Positions 8,896 through 18,457 of a stretch of 64,000 bases of DNA are shown piece by piece; the stretch's first letter is position 1; the number at the start of each line of letters is the position of its first letter. Under the pieces are notes generated by a model. That model saw nothing but the letters and a program-made list of their open reading frames with translations. It did no database searches and was not told the origin of the DNA. The stretch spans positions 248,001 through 312,000 of the forward strand of contig NZ_CABVQK010000009.1 in the NCBI RefSeq assembly GCF_902499335.1. The letters run 5' to 3'. A program made the translations under genes and the position numbers. Source of the stretch: Burkholderia lata. Its GTDB lineage: Bacteria > Pseudomonadota > Gammaproteobacteria > Burkholderiales > Burkholderiaceae.

Positions 8896-9459
8896 ATGTT
8901 TGATTTCAAAAATGCCGAAAAAGAAGCGCTGAAGGCCGAATACAAGCGTATTGCTCGTGAAATCGGGGACGATCAGTTCTTCACGAAAAAGGAGTTGAAT
9001 CATCTTCCGGAGATCCTGATGGACGGCGAGCAGGTGCTGGCCTTCTCGTCCGGGGTGATGGACGGCAACACCTGGTTGATTGTGCTGACCGACCATCGCG
9101 TGGTGTTCCTCGACAAAGGTTTGATATACGGCCTCAAGCAGGTATCGATCAACCTCGACAAGGTCAATTCCGTGTCGGGAAAGACCGGCATGATGTTCGG
9201 TGAGATTCGGATCGAGGATGGCGCCAGCGAGCGGATCATCAAGAATGTCTGGAAGAAAACGGTTGTACCGTTCACCAACAAGGTGAGAGACGCGATTCGT
9301 GATTACACCCGCGCCTCGAAGCCGGTGGTCGCCGCATCAGTGCCGCCTGCCGCGGATGACGTCGTATCGAAGCTGGAGCGGCTTGCTGCGCTGAAGGAGC
9401 GGGGCGTGCTGACGGATGCCGAGTTCGCTGAGCAGAAGATGAAGATTCTGGCGTCGTGA
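8896..9459 (+). CDS. PH-domain protein with C-terminal SHOCT domain
   Basis: 187 residues. Residues about 25-135 fit the bacterial pleckstrin-homology fold (ILMDGEQVLAFSSGVMDG, LIVLTDHRVVFLDKG, KVNSVSGKTGMMFGEIRI). The last 30 residues (SKLERLAALKERGVLTDAEF onward) are a SHOCT module, an oligomerisation domain often attached to membrane or PH proteins. The function is unknown. ATG at 8896 is preceded by GAGGGG; upstream in-frame starts would add a low-complexity leader. Base composition is lower in GC than its neighbours, which may indicate separate acquisition. A clear terminator follows. Confidence 0.85.
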   Translation: MFDFKNAEKEALKAEYKRIAREIGDDQFFTKKELNHLPEILMDGEQVLAFSSGVMDGNTWLIVLTDHRVVFLDKGLIYGLKQVSINLDKVNSVSGKTGMMFGEIRIEDGASERIIKNVWKKTVVPFTNKVRDAIRDYTRASKPVVAASVPPAADDVVSKLERLAALKERGVLTDAEFAEQKMKILAS

Positions 9460-9841
9460 CCGCGGAGGAGCGGCACTGCGGGGCTCGTCGCATCACGAGG
9501 AGGTGACGGGCTTCTGGTCGATGACTGTCAGTTGACGACGGAGGTTTGCCTGCAAAGCCCGCGATTGCGGGCTTTGTTCTTTTTCGTCGATCCAGCTGCT
9601 GCTGCGGTGCCAGGCAGGGAACCCGCTCCTTGAGGTTGCTTTCATCTTCACAACGGGCGGGGGCGAGCTAATCGGCGTATTAGGGATTGCCCCGAGGCGC
9701 TATGATACCGGCCTGACATCAGCGCCCGCCGTTATGAACCGCAGCGAAACGGTTAGCCGGGCAGGCTGGGGTGCCTTGTTTTCGCCATTCGCAAGTCGAA
9801 CAAGGCGTTGACTGAAAAGAACGATATTCGGCCAGTAATCG
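9460..9841. other. Intergenic region with one terminator
   Basis: About 380 bases. It holds the terminator at 9553-9581 and an isolated -10-like TATGAT at 9701-9706 without a matching -35. I see no gene or repeat. Confidence 0.7.
9553..9582 (+). terminator. Rho-independent terminator after the PH/SHOCT gene
   Basis: A 10-bp perfect stem (CAAAGCCCGC / GCGGGCTTTG) with a GATT loop, followed by a T-rich tract (TTCTTTTTC). It lies 94 bases after the stop codon at 9459. Confidence 0.9.
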
Positions 9842-11278
9842 ATGATTGAAAACCAGCAGGAATCAGTTTCTCTGCGGCGCGCGTGCGCGTCGCTGGCCAT
9901 GGCGGCGTTGCTAGCGGGGTGCGCATCGCAACCGGACGCAATCCAGCGGAAAACCGGCTGGATGCGCGCGGAAGTCGCCGACTCCTATGTCTATGCGTAT
10001 CCGCTCGTGCTGATGGACGTCGCGAAGGAAGCGGCGACGGGCGGTGACGGCGCGCAACCGGGGCAAGCGCCGCTCAACACGCTGCGCCACGCGCAGGCGC
10101 TGCCGCCCGTCGGCGCGGTCAATCCGCCGCTGCCGGGCGTCGACACACTCGACTCGACCGGCTGGCTCGACGTCGCCGCCGAACCCGTGATCGTCACGCT
10201 GCCCGACGCGCGCGGCCGCTACTGGGATGTCCGTGCGCTCGACATGTGGACGAACGTGCTGTGGTCGTCGTCGAGCGCGCCGATACGCGGTGCCCGTGGC
10301 GGTGCGCGATCGCAAACGATTGCCTTCGCCGCGAAGGACTGGCAGGGCACGCTGCCGAAGGGCGCGGTCCGGATCGACGTCCCGTCGGCCAACGCGTGGC
10401 TCGAAGTCCGGCTGCAGACGAGCGGCGGGCGCGACCTGACGAACGTGAAGAAACTGCAGCGCGCGATCCGCGTGGTGCCGCTCTCCGTATACACAGGCGC
10501 CGCGCGCGGCGCGTCGGTCGCGGTCCATGCCGGCAGCGCGCCGTCCGAAGCGGTGGGCGGCGGCACGCCGGCCGAGCAGGTGGCGGCACTCGACCCGAAG
10601 GCGTTCTTCGCGCGCTTCGCACAGGCGCTGCAGGACAACCCGGCACCGGCCGACGACGCGCACGCGCAGTCGCTGCTCGGCGACATCGGCGTATCGGCCG
10701 GCTACCCGGTGCTGTGGACGGGCGACCGCCTCGCTGCCGCGACGGCCGGCGTTGCCGAGGCCCGTGCACGGCTCTCGACCCCGCCGTCGAACCTGCTGAA
10801 TGCGAACGGCTGGAGCTGGATCGGCGATACGGCCGGCAAGTACGGTCAGGACTACACGCTGCGCGCGTACGCGGCCTACACGCAGTTCGGCACCGCGACG
10901 CGCGACGACGAAACGCTCGCGGTTGCCCGCGTCGACAGCGACGGTCATTCGCTGAACGGTGCGAACCGCTACGTGCTGCATTTCGCGCCGGGTGCGCTGC
11001 CGCCGGCACGCGCGTTCTGGACGCTGACGCCCTATACGACGAACGGCGCGCTGCCCGACGTCGGACCGGCGCGCCGCTCGCTCGGCGATCGCGACCGCCT
11101 GCGCCGCAACCACGACGGCTCGATCGACATCGTCGTGTCGGCGTCGCCGGGCGGCACGCAAGCGGCCAACTGGCTGCCGGCGCCGCGCGCCGATTTCGCC
11201 CTCGCATTGCGCCTGTACGCGCCGAAGCCGCAGGCGAGCGACGGCACGTGGATGCCGCCCGTCATCGTCCGGAAATGA
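9842..11278 (+). CDS. DUF1254/DUF1214 lipoprotein
   Basis: 478 residues. The N-terminus is a lipoprotein signal: a hydrophobic stretch and lipobox LLAGC at about residues 22-26, so the protein is probably lipid-anchored in the envelope. DUF1254 follows (ADSYVYAYPLVLMDVAKEA; VVTLPDARGRYWDVRALDMW-type segment), then DUF1214 (FWTLTPYTTNGALPDVGPA-type, ending in FALALRLYAPK). These paired domains occur in secreted proteins of unknown activity. The DUF1254 active-site candidates cannot be assigned. Start ATG at 9842 has no strong ribosome site. The gene stands alone. Confidence 0.85.
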   Translation: MIENQQESVSLRRACASLAMAALLAGCASQPDAIQRKTGWMRAEVADSYVYAYPLVLMDVAKEAATGGDGAQPGQAPLNTLRHAQALPPVGAVNPPLPGVDTLDSTGWLDVAAEPVIVTLPDARGRYWDVRALDMWTNVLWSSSSAPIRGARGGARSQTIAFAAKDWQGTLPKGAVRIDVPSANAWLEVRLQTSGGRDLTNVKKLQRAIRVVPLSVYTGAARGASVAVHAGSAPSEAVGGGTPAEQVAALDPKAFFARFAQALQDNPAPADDAHAQSLLGDIGVSAGYPVLWTGDRLAAATAGVAEARARLSTPPSNLLNANGWSWIGDTAGKYGQDYTLRAYAAYTQFGTATRDDETLAVARVDSDGHSLNGANRYVLHFAPGALPPARAFWTLTPYTTNGALPDVGPARRSLGDRDRLRRNHDGSIDIVVSASPGGTQAANWLPAPRADFALALRLYAPKPQASDGTWMPPVIVRK

Positions 11279-11426
11279 ACGGATGACCGGCGGCGTTGTC
11301 CGACCGGCGGGCGCGACGGCGCCCGAACCCCGTACCGTCACCTCCTGAGCCTATACTTTCGGGATAGCGTGCGCGGCCGCCCGGTTGTCCGGTGCGGCCC
11401 GGCACCCCATCCCGAGGCATTCAAGC

Positions 11427-14400
11427 ATGGCAAGCGCAGACAAAGAAACCGTATCCTCGACCCTCCATGCCCTCGGTGGCGTTGCACGCTCGCGCCGGAC
11501 CCGGCGCATCGGCATCGGCCTGCTGATCTTCATCGTTTTATTCGGACTGCTCGGATTCTTCGCGGCGCCGCCGCTGATCCGCCATATCGCCGAACAGCAG
11601 TTGAGCAAGCAGCTCGACCGGCCCGCCACGATCCAGCGCATCGCGCTGAACCCGTACACGCTGAACCTCGAAGCCGACGGCATCCATCTCGGCGACAAGG
11701 GCGGGCAGGGCGACTTCGTCGACATCGCGAAGCTCGTCGTGCGGCCGTCGTGGTCGTCGCTGTTCCGCGGCGCGCCGATCGTCAATGAAATCCGCCTCGA
11801 CTCGCCGCGCTTTCATATCGTCCGCTACGACGCGCAGCGCTTCAACTTCACCGACCTGATCGAGAAGTTCTCGACGCCGTCGCCCAAGCCCGAAAGCAAG
11901 CCGACGCAGTTCTCGGTGTCGAACATCCAGGTCAACAACGGCCGGATCGACTTCGACGACCGTCTGCTGAACGAAAAGCACGTCGTCGACAACTGGACGC
12001 TCGGCATTCCGTACATCGCGACGCTGGCATCGAAGACCGACATCTTCGTCGAGCCGAAGCTGCGCGCGCGCTTCGACGGCAGCCCGATCGCGATCGACGG
12101 CAAGACCAAGCCGTTCGCGCAGTCGCGCGAATCGGAGATCGCGCTGAAATTCGACGGCCTCGACGTGCCGAAGCTGATCTCGTACGTGCCGGCGAAGCTG
12201 CCGGTGGCCGTGACGAGCGGCCTCTTGAGCAGCGACCTCAAGGTCAATTTCGTGATGAGCGGCGAGACGCCCGCGCTGCGCGTATCGGGCACCGTCGACC
12301 TGAACGACGCGAAGGTGACGGACCATGCGTCCGCGCCGCTGTTCGCCGCGCGCGGCGTGCACGTCGCGGCGGCCAGCCTCGAGCCGCTGCGCAACGCGAT
12401 GCATTTCGACGAGATCCGGATCGACCAGCCGGTGGTCGACCTGTCGCGCGACAAGCAGGGCGTGCTGAACGTCGAGAAGCTCGCCACCGCGCCGACGGCC
12501 GCCCAGGGCAAGCCGGCGGCGTCGGGCGCCGCTGCCGCCTCCGCCGCTGCCGAAGCCGTCGCCAGCGGCGCAAAGGTCGAAGCCGGCGCGAAGGAGGCGC
12601 CGCCGCTCGACCTGACGATCCGTCATTTCGCGATCGACGGCGGTACGGTCAACGTCGACGACCGCGTGCCGGCAACGCCGACCGCGCTGTCGCTCACGAA
12701 GCTCGCCGCGACGCTCGACGGCTTCTCGATGCAGGGCAAGACCCCCGCGAAATACACGCTGTCGACGTCGCTGTCGCGCGGCGGCGACGTGACGGCCGAA
12801 GGCACGTTCAATCTCGCGGAGAAGCAGGCCGACAGCAAGCTGACGGTCGCCGCGCTCGCGCTGCCGGCGCTGCAGCCGTACCTCGGCGAAGCCACGCGTG
12901 CACGCGTGCTCGACGGCACGCTCGGCGCGACCGTCAACGCGAAGGCCGACTGGGGCAAGACGCCGCTCGACGCGCAGGTCGCCGACAGCACGATCAGCCT
13001 GAAGTCGCTGAAGATCGCAACGCCCGACGCGAAGGCGCCCGCGATCGTGCTGCCGGACGCGAGCGCGAAGATCGCGAAGGTCGACGTGGCCACGCGCACC
13101 GCGGAGATCGCGAGCGTCGACGCCAGCGGGCTCGCGCTCGACGTGCAGCGCCTGAAGGACGGCAAGATCGACCTGGCGGCGCTGGCCGAGCCCGCGCAGG
13201 CGTCGGTGCCGAAGCGCACGGTCGCGCGCAAGGCCGAGGCCGCCGCGCCGTCGTGGCATTACCGCATCGACGCGCTGAACGTGAAGGATTCGTCCGCGAA
13301 CTTCACCGACCTGTCGACGCCGCGCCCGGTGAAGCTGGCGATCAAGCCGCTGGACCTGTCGGTGCAGAAGATCAGCGACGACATGACGAAGCCGCTGCCG
13401 GTGCAGCTGAAGGCGACGCTGAACCGCAAGGGCTCGCTGAACGTGACCGGCGACGTGACCGCGCAGCCGCTGAAGCTCGGCCTGAAGATCAACGGCAACC
13501 GCCTCGATGCGGCCGCGTTCGAGCCGTACTTCGGCAGCGCGCTGAACGCGACGATCGCGAGTGCGCTGCTCAACGCGCAGGGCAACCTGACGTTCGCGCA
13601 GGTGAAGGACGCGCCGCGCGCGACCTATCGCGGCGACGTCGCGCTCGTCGACGTGCGGATGCTCGACAAGGCGACCTCCGACCCGTTCGCGGGCTGGCGC
13701 TCGCTCGCACTGTCGAACCTGAAGGTGAACTACGACGAGAAGGGCACCGACGTCGACGCCGCGCGCGTGACGTTCTCGAACTTCTACGGCCGCGTGCTGC
13801 TCGACGCGCAGGGGCGCCTGAACCTGAAGGACGTGGTCGCGAAGCAAACGGGCCCCGCGCAGTCGCTCACGCGTGACGCGAGCAAGGGCGAGCCGGTGCC
13901 GCTGTCGCCGCAGGCCGCCTCGGCGCCGGCCGCCGTGCAGCAGGCATCCGCGCCGGCCGCCGCGTCGGCGACGGTGGTCGTGAAGGCCGCGACACCGCCG
14001 CAGAACCCGGTGCGGATGCATTTCGGCGAGCTGCTGCTGCAGAACGGCCGTGTCACGTACACCGACAACTTCATCAAGCCGAACTACACGGCGAACCTCG
14101 TCGCGATCAAGGGCACGGTCGGCGCGTTCGGCACGGATTCGACGACGTCCGCGCCGGTCGACGTCGCCGCGAACCTCGCGGGCAACGGGCCGATCTCCAT
14201 CAAGGGTTCGGTGAACCCCCTGATCGAGAAACCGGCGCTCGACCTCACCGCGACCGCGCACGACATCGAGCTGACCAACCTGACGCCGTATTCCGCGAAG
14301 TACGCGGGCTACCCGATCACGAAGGGCAAGCTCAACGTCGATCTGCATTACGCACTCGAGAACGACCAGCTGAAGGCGAACAACCACATCTTCATCGACC

Positions 14401-15197
14401 AGCTCACGTTCGGCGACCGTGTGGAGAACGACACGGCGACCAAGCTGCCGGTGAAGCTCGCGATCTCGCTGCTGAAGAACACGCGCGGCCAGATCGACGT
14501 GAACCTGCCGGTGTCGGGCTCGCTGTCGAATCCGGAGTTCAGTGTCGGCGGGCTGATCTGGCGCGCGGTGCTGAACCTGATCGCGAAGGCCGTCACGTCG
14601 CCGTTCTCGCTGCTCGCGCATGCGTTCGGCAGCGGCGGCGAGGATCTCGGCTACGTCGAATTCGCGCCGGGCTCGTACCAGCTCGACGACGCACAGCAGA
14701 AGAAGCTCGACACCGTCGTGAAGATGCTGACCGAGAAGCCGTCGATCCGCCTCGACCTGATCGGCCGCGTCGATCCGGCGAAGGACACGTCGGGGCTCGG
14801 CGACGCATACGTCGAGCGGCTCGTGCGCCAGCAGAAGCTGAAGGACGTGGTCGGGCAGGGCGAGAGCATCGACCCGATGTCGGTGAAGGTCGAGCCGGCC
14901 GAGTACAGCAAGTACCTGGCGCGCGCGTACAAGGCCGCCGACTTCAAGAAGCCGCGCAACCTGATCGGCCTGCAGAAGACGCTACCCGACGCCGACATGA
15001 AGAAGGCGCTCGCCGACCATGCGCCGGCCGACGACAACGCGCTGCGTGCGCTCGCGCAGCAGCGCGCGCAAGCCGTGCGCCAGTACCTCGACGGGAAGAT
15101 CGATTCGAGCCGCGTGTTCGTCGTTGCGCCGAAGCTCGACGCGAAGGGCATCGAGGACAAGGGCGCGACCACCCGCGTCGACTTCGGCCTGCAGTAA
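11427..15197 (+). CDS. AsmA-like DUF748 protein, very large envelope protein
   Basis: 1256 residues. One membrane helix lies at about residues 29-48 (IGIGLLIFIVLFGLLGFFAA). A long periplasmic part with DUF748 repeats follows (IALNPYTLNLEADGIHLGDK; FNFTDLIEKF; HFGELLLQNGRVTYTDNFIK; PVKLAISLLKNTRGQIDVNL). The C-terminal 190 residues (YVEFAPGSYQLDDAQQKKLD onward) resemble an OmpA-like region. AsmA-like proteins are thought to bridge inner and outer membranes in lipid transport; that role here is inferred. Two Ala/Pro-rich linkers separate the blocks. Start at 11427 precedes the conserved N-terminus; the gene is monocistronic. Confidence 0.9.
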   Translation: MASADKETVSSTLHALGGVARSRRTRRIGIGLLIFIVLFGLLGFFAAPPLIRHIAEQQLSKQLDRPATIQRIALNPYTLNLEADGIHLGDKGGQGDFVDIAKLVVRPSWSSLFRGAPIVNEIRLDSPRFHIVRYDAQRFNFTDLIEKFSTPSPKPESKPTQFSVSNIQVNNGRIDFDDRLLNEKHVVDNWTLGIPYIATLASKTDIFVEPKLRARFDGSPIAIDGKTKPFAQSRESEIALKFDGLDVPKLISYVPAKLPVAVTSGLLSSDLKVNFVMSGETPALRVSGTVDLNDAKVTDHASAPLFAARGVHVAAASLEPLRNAMHFDEIRIDQPVVDLSRDKQGVLNVEKLATAPTAAQGKPAASGAAAASAAAEAVASGAKVEAGAKEAPPLDLTIRHFAIDGGTVNVDDRVPATPTALSLTKLAATLDGFSMQGKTPAKYTLSTSLSRGGDVTAEGTFNLAEKQADSKLTVAALALPALQPYLGEATRARVLDGTLGATVNAKADWGKTPLDAQVADSTISLKSLKIATPDAKAPAIVLPDASAKIAKVDVATRTAEIASVDASGLALDVQRLKDGKIDLAALAEPAQASVPKRTVARKAEAAAPSWHYRIDALNVKDSSANFTDLSTPRPVKLAIKPLDLSVQKISDDMTKPLPVQLKATLNRKGSLNVTGDVTAQPLKLGLKINGNRLDAAAFEPYFGSALNATIASALLNAQGNLTFAQVKDAPRATYRGDVALVDVRMLDKATSDPFAGWRSLALSNLKVNYDEKGTDVDAARVTFSNFYGRVLLDAQGRLNLKDVVAKQTGPAQSLTRDASKGEPVPLSPQAASAPAAVQQASAPAAASATVVVKAATPPQNPVRMHFGELLLQNGRVTYTDNFIKPNYTANLVAIKGTVGAFGTDSTTSAPVDVAANLAGNGPISIKGSVNPLIEKPALDLTATAHDIELTNLTPYSAKYAGYPITKGKLNVDLHYALENDQLKANNHIFIDQLTFGDRVENDTATKLPVKLAISLLKNTRGQIDVNLPVSGSLSNPEFSVGGLIWRAVLNLIAKAVTSPFSLLAHAFGSGGEDLGYVEFAPGSYQLDDAQQKKLDTVVKMLTEKPSIRLDLIGRVDPAKDTSGLGDAYVERLVRQQKLKDVVGQGESIDPMSVKVEPAEYSKYLARAYKAADFKKPRNLIGLQKTLPDADMKKALADHAPADDNALRALAQQRAQAVRQYLDGKIDSSRVFVVAPKLDAKGIEDKGATTRVDFGLQ

Positions 15198-15256
15198 GCA
15201 GGCCATCCGCCGCCGCTGCGTCCGTTCATCCGTTCGGGCGCGGCGGCGTGCTTCCT

Positions 15257-15481
15257 TCAGCGCGCGGCGATCGCCGGTTCCTCGCGCTTGCCCAGTTCCT
15301 TCTTCGCGGCCAGCGGCAGACGCGCGTCGTCCCACTGCGCCAGCCATTCGACTTCCTTCGCCGTGAACACCTGTCCGTAGTTGCGCAACGCGTACTGCAA
15401 CGCGTCGACGACGTGGTGGCGAATGATTTCGGGGGTGCGTGCATCGTCCAGCACGAACCGGAGGGCTTCCAGGGTCGACAT
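15257..15481 (-). CDS. Small hypothetical protein, 74 residues
   Basis: Starts MSTLEALRFVLDDARTPEII; predicted to be mostly helical, soluble, with no signal peptide. The order of charged residues and the WLAQWDDARLPLAAKKELGK segment are typical of a small cytoplasmic helical protein. I do not recognise a family. The ATG at 15481 follows a CGGAG ribosome site on the minus strand. An AGGGAAAACCCT element, also found twice before the 51-residue gene at 4424, lies 17 bases upstream, so the two small genes are probably co-regulated (inference). Confidence 0.75.
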   Translation of the reverse strand: MSTLEALRFVLDDARTPEIIRHHVVDALQYALRNYGQVFTAKEVEWLAQWDDARLPLAAKKELGKREEPAIAAR

Positions 15482-15798
15482 ACTCGTGCTCCGGGTCAGG
15501 GAAAACCCTTTATCACACGCCAATAGTCATACGCCAAGCCGGAAAAAAAATCGCGGCCGGCGGTGCCGCATGCGCGTTCTGACCGATGCACCGGCGCGGT
15601 GCCGGCAGGTGTGCGCGGATCTCGCAATGTGCGCCAGGTCACCTTGCTTTGCGACTGCATCGTGTCACTTGCGATTGGTTACGTTTGACAGAAAACAGAA
15701 AGCCCCGCTTCACGCGAGCGACCCACGGCGCGCCCATATTCTTGCGCGGCTGATGGCAAGTCACGCAGTTCAACGTCAATCGATGAGGTGGGGTGATC
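15482..15798. other. Divergent intergenic region
   Basis: About 317 bases between the 74-residue gene and the phosphodiesterase gene. It holds the AGGGAAAACCCT element at 15498. A -35-like TTGACA at 15685-15690 has no convincing -10 partner. Nothing else is seen. Confidence 0.6.
15498..15509 (-). promoter_or_regulatory. AGGGAAAACCCT element, copy 3
   Basis: Exact copy of the element at 4358 and 4388, here 17 bases upstream of the 74-residue gene. The match with copy 1 extends to CAGGGAAAACCCTT. In the direction of the gene it reads AGGGTTTTCCCT. Confidence 0.6.
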
Positions 15799-17472
15799 AT
15801 GTCTTTCCTTGGTAAGCAGCGGAAGTTGGTGGCGATGGTGGCGGGCGCGCTGGCGCTCGCCGGCGCGGGTGCGCACGCGGCGCAGCAGGACGGCAACAAT
15901 CAGGGCGAGGACCGCGGCCACGCGAGCCGCGTCGTGAAGCACGTACTGCTGATCAGCGTCGACGGCCTGCACGAGCAGGATCTCGCGCGCTGCATCGGCG
16001 CGAACACGTGTCCGAACATCGCGGTGCTCGCGAAGAGCGGCGTGACGTACACGAATGCCTATACGCCTGGCCTGTCGGATTCGTTCCCGGGTCTCGCCGC
16101 GCTCGTGACGGGCGGTTCGCCGAAGACGGCCGGCTTGTTCTACGACGTGTCGTACGACCGCAACCTGTACGCGCCGGGCGACACGAGCTGCTCGGGCAAG
16201 CAAGGCTGGAACGTCGTGTTCGACGAGACGACCGGCATCGACGCCCAGAACGGCGGCGCGCTCGTCCACCTGAACGGCGGCGGCGCGTTCAACCCGCAGG
16301 CGATCCCGAACGCGAAGGTCAACGGCAAGTGCGTGCCGGTCTATCCGCACAACTACGTGAAGACCAACACGGTGTTCGAGGCCGTGAAGGCGGGTATCCC
16401 GAACGCGACCACCGCGTGGGCCGACAAGCACGCGTGGGGCTACGACTGGCTGAACGGGCCGTCGGGCACCGGCGTCGACGATCTGATGCGCACCGAGATC
16501 AACTCGATCGACCCGGCGACGCAGACGGACTACACGGACGTCTATTCGCATACCGCGCAGTTCGACAACCTGCACGTGCAGGCGCTGATCAACCAGATCA
16601 ACGGCCGTGATTCGACCGGCACGAAGAGCGCGCTGGTACCGACGCTGTTCGGCGCCGACTTCCAGACGCTGAGCGTCGCGCAGAAGGCGGTGGTGACGAA
16701 GGGCGGCGGTTACCTGGATGCGAACTTCACGCCGAACGGGCAGGTCGCGAACGCGATCACGTACGTCGACAACTCGATCGGCCATATCGTCGCGGCGCTG
16801 AAGCAGGCGAACCTGTATTCGTCGACGGCCGTGATCGTCACGTCGAAGCATGGCCAGTCGCCGACCGATCACACGAAGCTCGTGAAGAACGGCGACACGC
16901 TGACGAAGCTGCTCGAAGCGAACAACTATCTCGACCCGAACGGCAACTTCGGCCAGGCCAACACGAAGACGGGCAACCTGAACGACGGCTCGGGCCTTGT
17001 CGACACCGGCTTCGTGCAGACCGACGACGTCGGCCTGATCTGGCTGCGCGACCGCAACCAGCGCACGGCCGTGGTGCAGACGCTGAAGGCGAACCTGGGC
17101 TGCAACGCGCCGGGGATCTGCGCGGACGGTTCGCAGGCCTACATCCTGTACGGCGCGGCGCTGGCCGAGCGCTTCGGCGATCCGGCCAACGGTCGTACGC
17201 CGGACATCATCGTCCAGCCGAATCCGGGTGTGATCTATACGTCGAGCACGAAGAAGGACGAGGAGCACGGCGGCAACGCGCCGGACGACAGCCACCTCGG
17301 CCTGCTCGTGTCGTATCCGGGCATCCATCGCGCACGCACCGTGACCGACGTCGTCGGCACGAAGCAGGTCGCGCCGACGATCCTCGGGCTGCTCGGTGCG
17401 AACCCGCGCCTGCTGCATGCGGTCGTGGCCGAGAACACGCGCGTGCTGCCGGCCCTCGGTATCGACCACTGA
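15799..17472 (+). CDS. Secreted alkaline-phosphatase-superfamily phosphodiesterase/nucleotide pyrophosphatase
   Basis: 557 residues. A signal peptide spans about residues 1-27 (VAGALALAGAGAHA then AQQDG), so the protein is exported. Metal-site motifs of the superfamily are visible: HVLLISVDGLH near residue 50, the nucleophile region PGLSDSFPGLAALVTGG, TSKHGQSPTDH, and EEHGGNAPDDSHLGLLVS near the C-terminus. Such enzymes cleave phosphodiester or pyrophosphate bonds with two zinc ions; the substrate is unknown. ATG at 15799 follows GAGGTGGGG. It is monocistronic and converges with a LysR gene. Confidence 0.9.
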   Translation: MSFLGKQRKLVAMVAGALALAGAGAHAAQQDGNNQGEDRGHASRVVKHVLLISVDGLHEQDLARCIGANTCPNIAVLAKSGVTYTNAYTPGLSDSFPGLAALVTGGSPKTAGLFYDVSYDRNLYAPGDTSCSGKQGWNVVFDETTGIDAQNGGALVHLNGGGAFNPQAIPNAKVNGKCVPVYPHNYVKTNTVFEAVKAGIPNATTAWADKHAWGYDWLNGPSGTGVDDLMRTEINSIDPATQTDYTDVYSHTAQFDNLHVQALINQINGRDSTGTKSALVPTLFGADFQTLSVAQKAVVTKGGGYLDANFTPNGQVANAITYVDNSIGHIVAALKQANLYSSTAVIVTSKHGQSPTDHTKLVKNGDTLTKLLEANNYLDPNGNFGQANTKTGNLNDGSGLVDTGFVQTDDVGLIWLRDRNQRTAVVQTLKANLGCNAPGICADGSQAYILYGAALAERFGDPANGRTPDIIVQPNPGVIYTSSTKKDEEHGGNAPDDSHLGLLVSYPGIHRARTVTDVVGTKQVAPTILGLLGANPRLLHAVVAENTRVLPALGIDH

Positions 17473-17545
17473 CGACGCCTGCCGGACGCCGCCGCCAGGC
17501 GGTGTCCGGAGCGGGGCGCGCGGCGGCGCGCGTCCCGCCGCATGA

Positions 17546-17579
17546 CGAATGCGGGCCGGCTTACGCCGGCCCGCATTCG
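17546..17579. terminator. 15-bp hairpin between convergent genes, overlapping the LysR 3' end
   Basis: CGAATGCGGGCCGGC and its exact complement flank a TTAC loop (17561-17564). The loop contains the TAA stop of the LysR gene on the minus strand, so half of the stem is coding. There is no T-tract, but the length and GC content suit a bidirectional terminator or mRNA-end stabiliser. Confidence 0.7.
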
Positions 17580-18457
17580 TCCAGCATCCATTCCCTGAAG
17601 TGCCGCAACGCTTCGCTCGTGTCGAGGCGCTCCGGCGCGTAGCACAGGTAGTGCCCCTGCGCGTCGACCTCGACGGGCGCGTCGAACGGTTCGACGAGCG
17701 TGCCGGCCGCGAGATTGTCCGCGATCAGGAAGCGCGGCACGAGCGCGAGCCCGAGCCCCGCCTGCGCGGCCTGGATCAGCACCGAATACTGTTCGAAGCG
17801 CGGCCCGGCCAGCGCGTTCATCTGCGTGGCGCGATGGCGTTCCGCCCACGCGGACCACGCGATCTCCGCCTGCTCGTGCACGAGGCGCGGCGCCGTGACG
17901 GCGTCGGCGGGTGTGCGCAACGCGTGCCGCTCGCCGAATTCGCGTGCACAGACCGGCACGAAGGTCCGGCCGTCCAGGTAATCGCTTCGCACCCCTTCCC
18001 AGGCGCCGTCGCCGTAGCGGATCGCCGCGTCGAGCCCGAACGGAAAGATGTCGCCGTGCGCGAGATGGCGGCGAAAGCTCAGCGTGACGCTCGGCGCGAC
18101 GGCCAGAAAGCGCGAGAGCCGCGGCACGAGCCACTTGGTCGTGAACGTCGGCACGCTGGCGATCGTCAGCAGGTCGCTGTTCTCGCGCGCGCTCAGCAGT
18201 TCGATCGACGCGTTGCCGATCTCGCGCAGCGGGCCCGCGACGCGTGCGTGGTACACCTGCCCGGCGCGCGTGAGCACGAGGCTGCGCCCCTCGCGCACGA
18301 ACAGCTTCACGCCGAACAGCGCCTCGAGATTCGCGATCTGCCGGCTGACCGCGCTGGGCGTCAGGCCCAGTTCGCGGGCCGCGTAGGAGAAGTTCAGGTA
18401 CTTCGCAGAACAGGTGAATGCGTGCAGTTCCGAGACGTTCGGATACAGGTGCTTCAT
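17561..18457 (-). CDS. LysR-family transcriptional regulator (GcvA-like)
   Basis: 298 residues. The N-terminal winged helix-turn-helix (LNFSYAARELGLTPSAVSRQ, then LEALFGVKLFVREGRSLVLT) is followed by the effector-binding domain (TIASVPTFTTKWLVPRLSRF, LDAAIRYGDGAWEGV), a pattern typical of the GcvA subgroup. ATG at 18457 is preceded by GAAGGAATA; longer in-frame starts (18511, 18535) lack support. It is divergent from the ABC transporter operon (162 bases), so that operon is its likely target (inference). The effector is unknown. Confidence 0.92.
   Translation of the reverse strand: MKHLYPNVSELHAFTCSAKYLNFSYAARELGLTPSAVSRQIANLEALFGVKLFVREGRSLVLTRAGQVYHARVAGPLREIGNASIELLSARENSDLLTIASVPTFTTKWLVPRLSRFLAVAPSVTLSFRRHLAHGDIFPFGLDAAIRYGDGAWEGVRSDYLDGRTFVPVCAREFGERHALRTPADAVTAPRLVHEQAEIAWSAWAERHRATQMNALAGPRFEQYSVLIQAAQAGLGLALVPRFLIADNLAAGTLVEPFDAPVEVDAQGHYLCYAPERLDTSEALRHFREWMLDECGPA

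Noticed and set aside
11538-14621. Very long open frame antisense to the DUF748 gene (over 1000 codons)
   Set aside because: The translation is dominated by Arg, His and Val with no fold-like pattern; it is a GC-skew shadow of the real gene, which has clear domains.
15685-15690. TTGACA as promoter of the phosphodiesterase gene
   Set aside because: No acceptable -10 hexamer at 16-18 bases.
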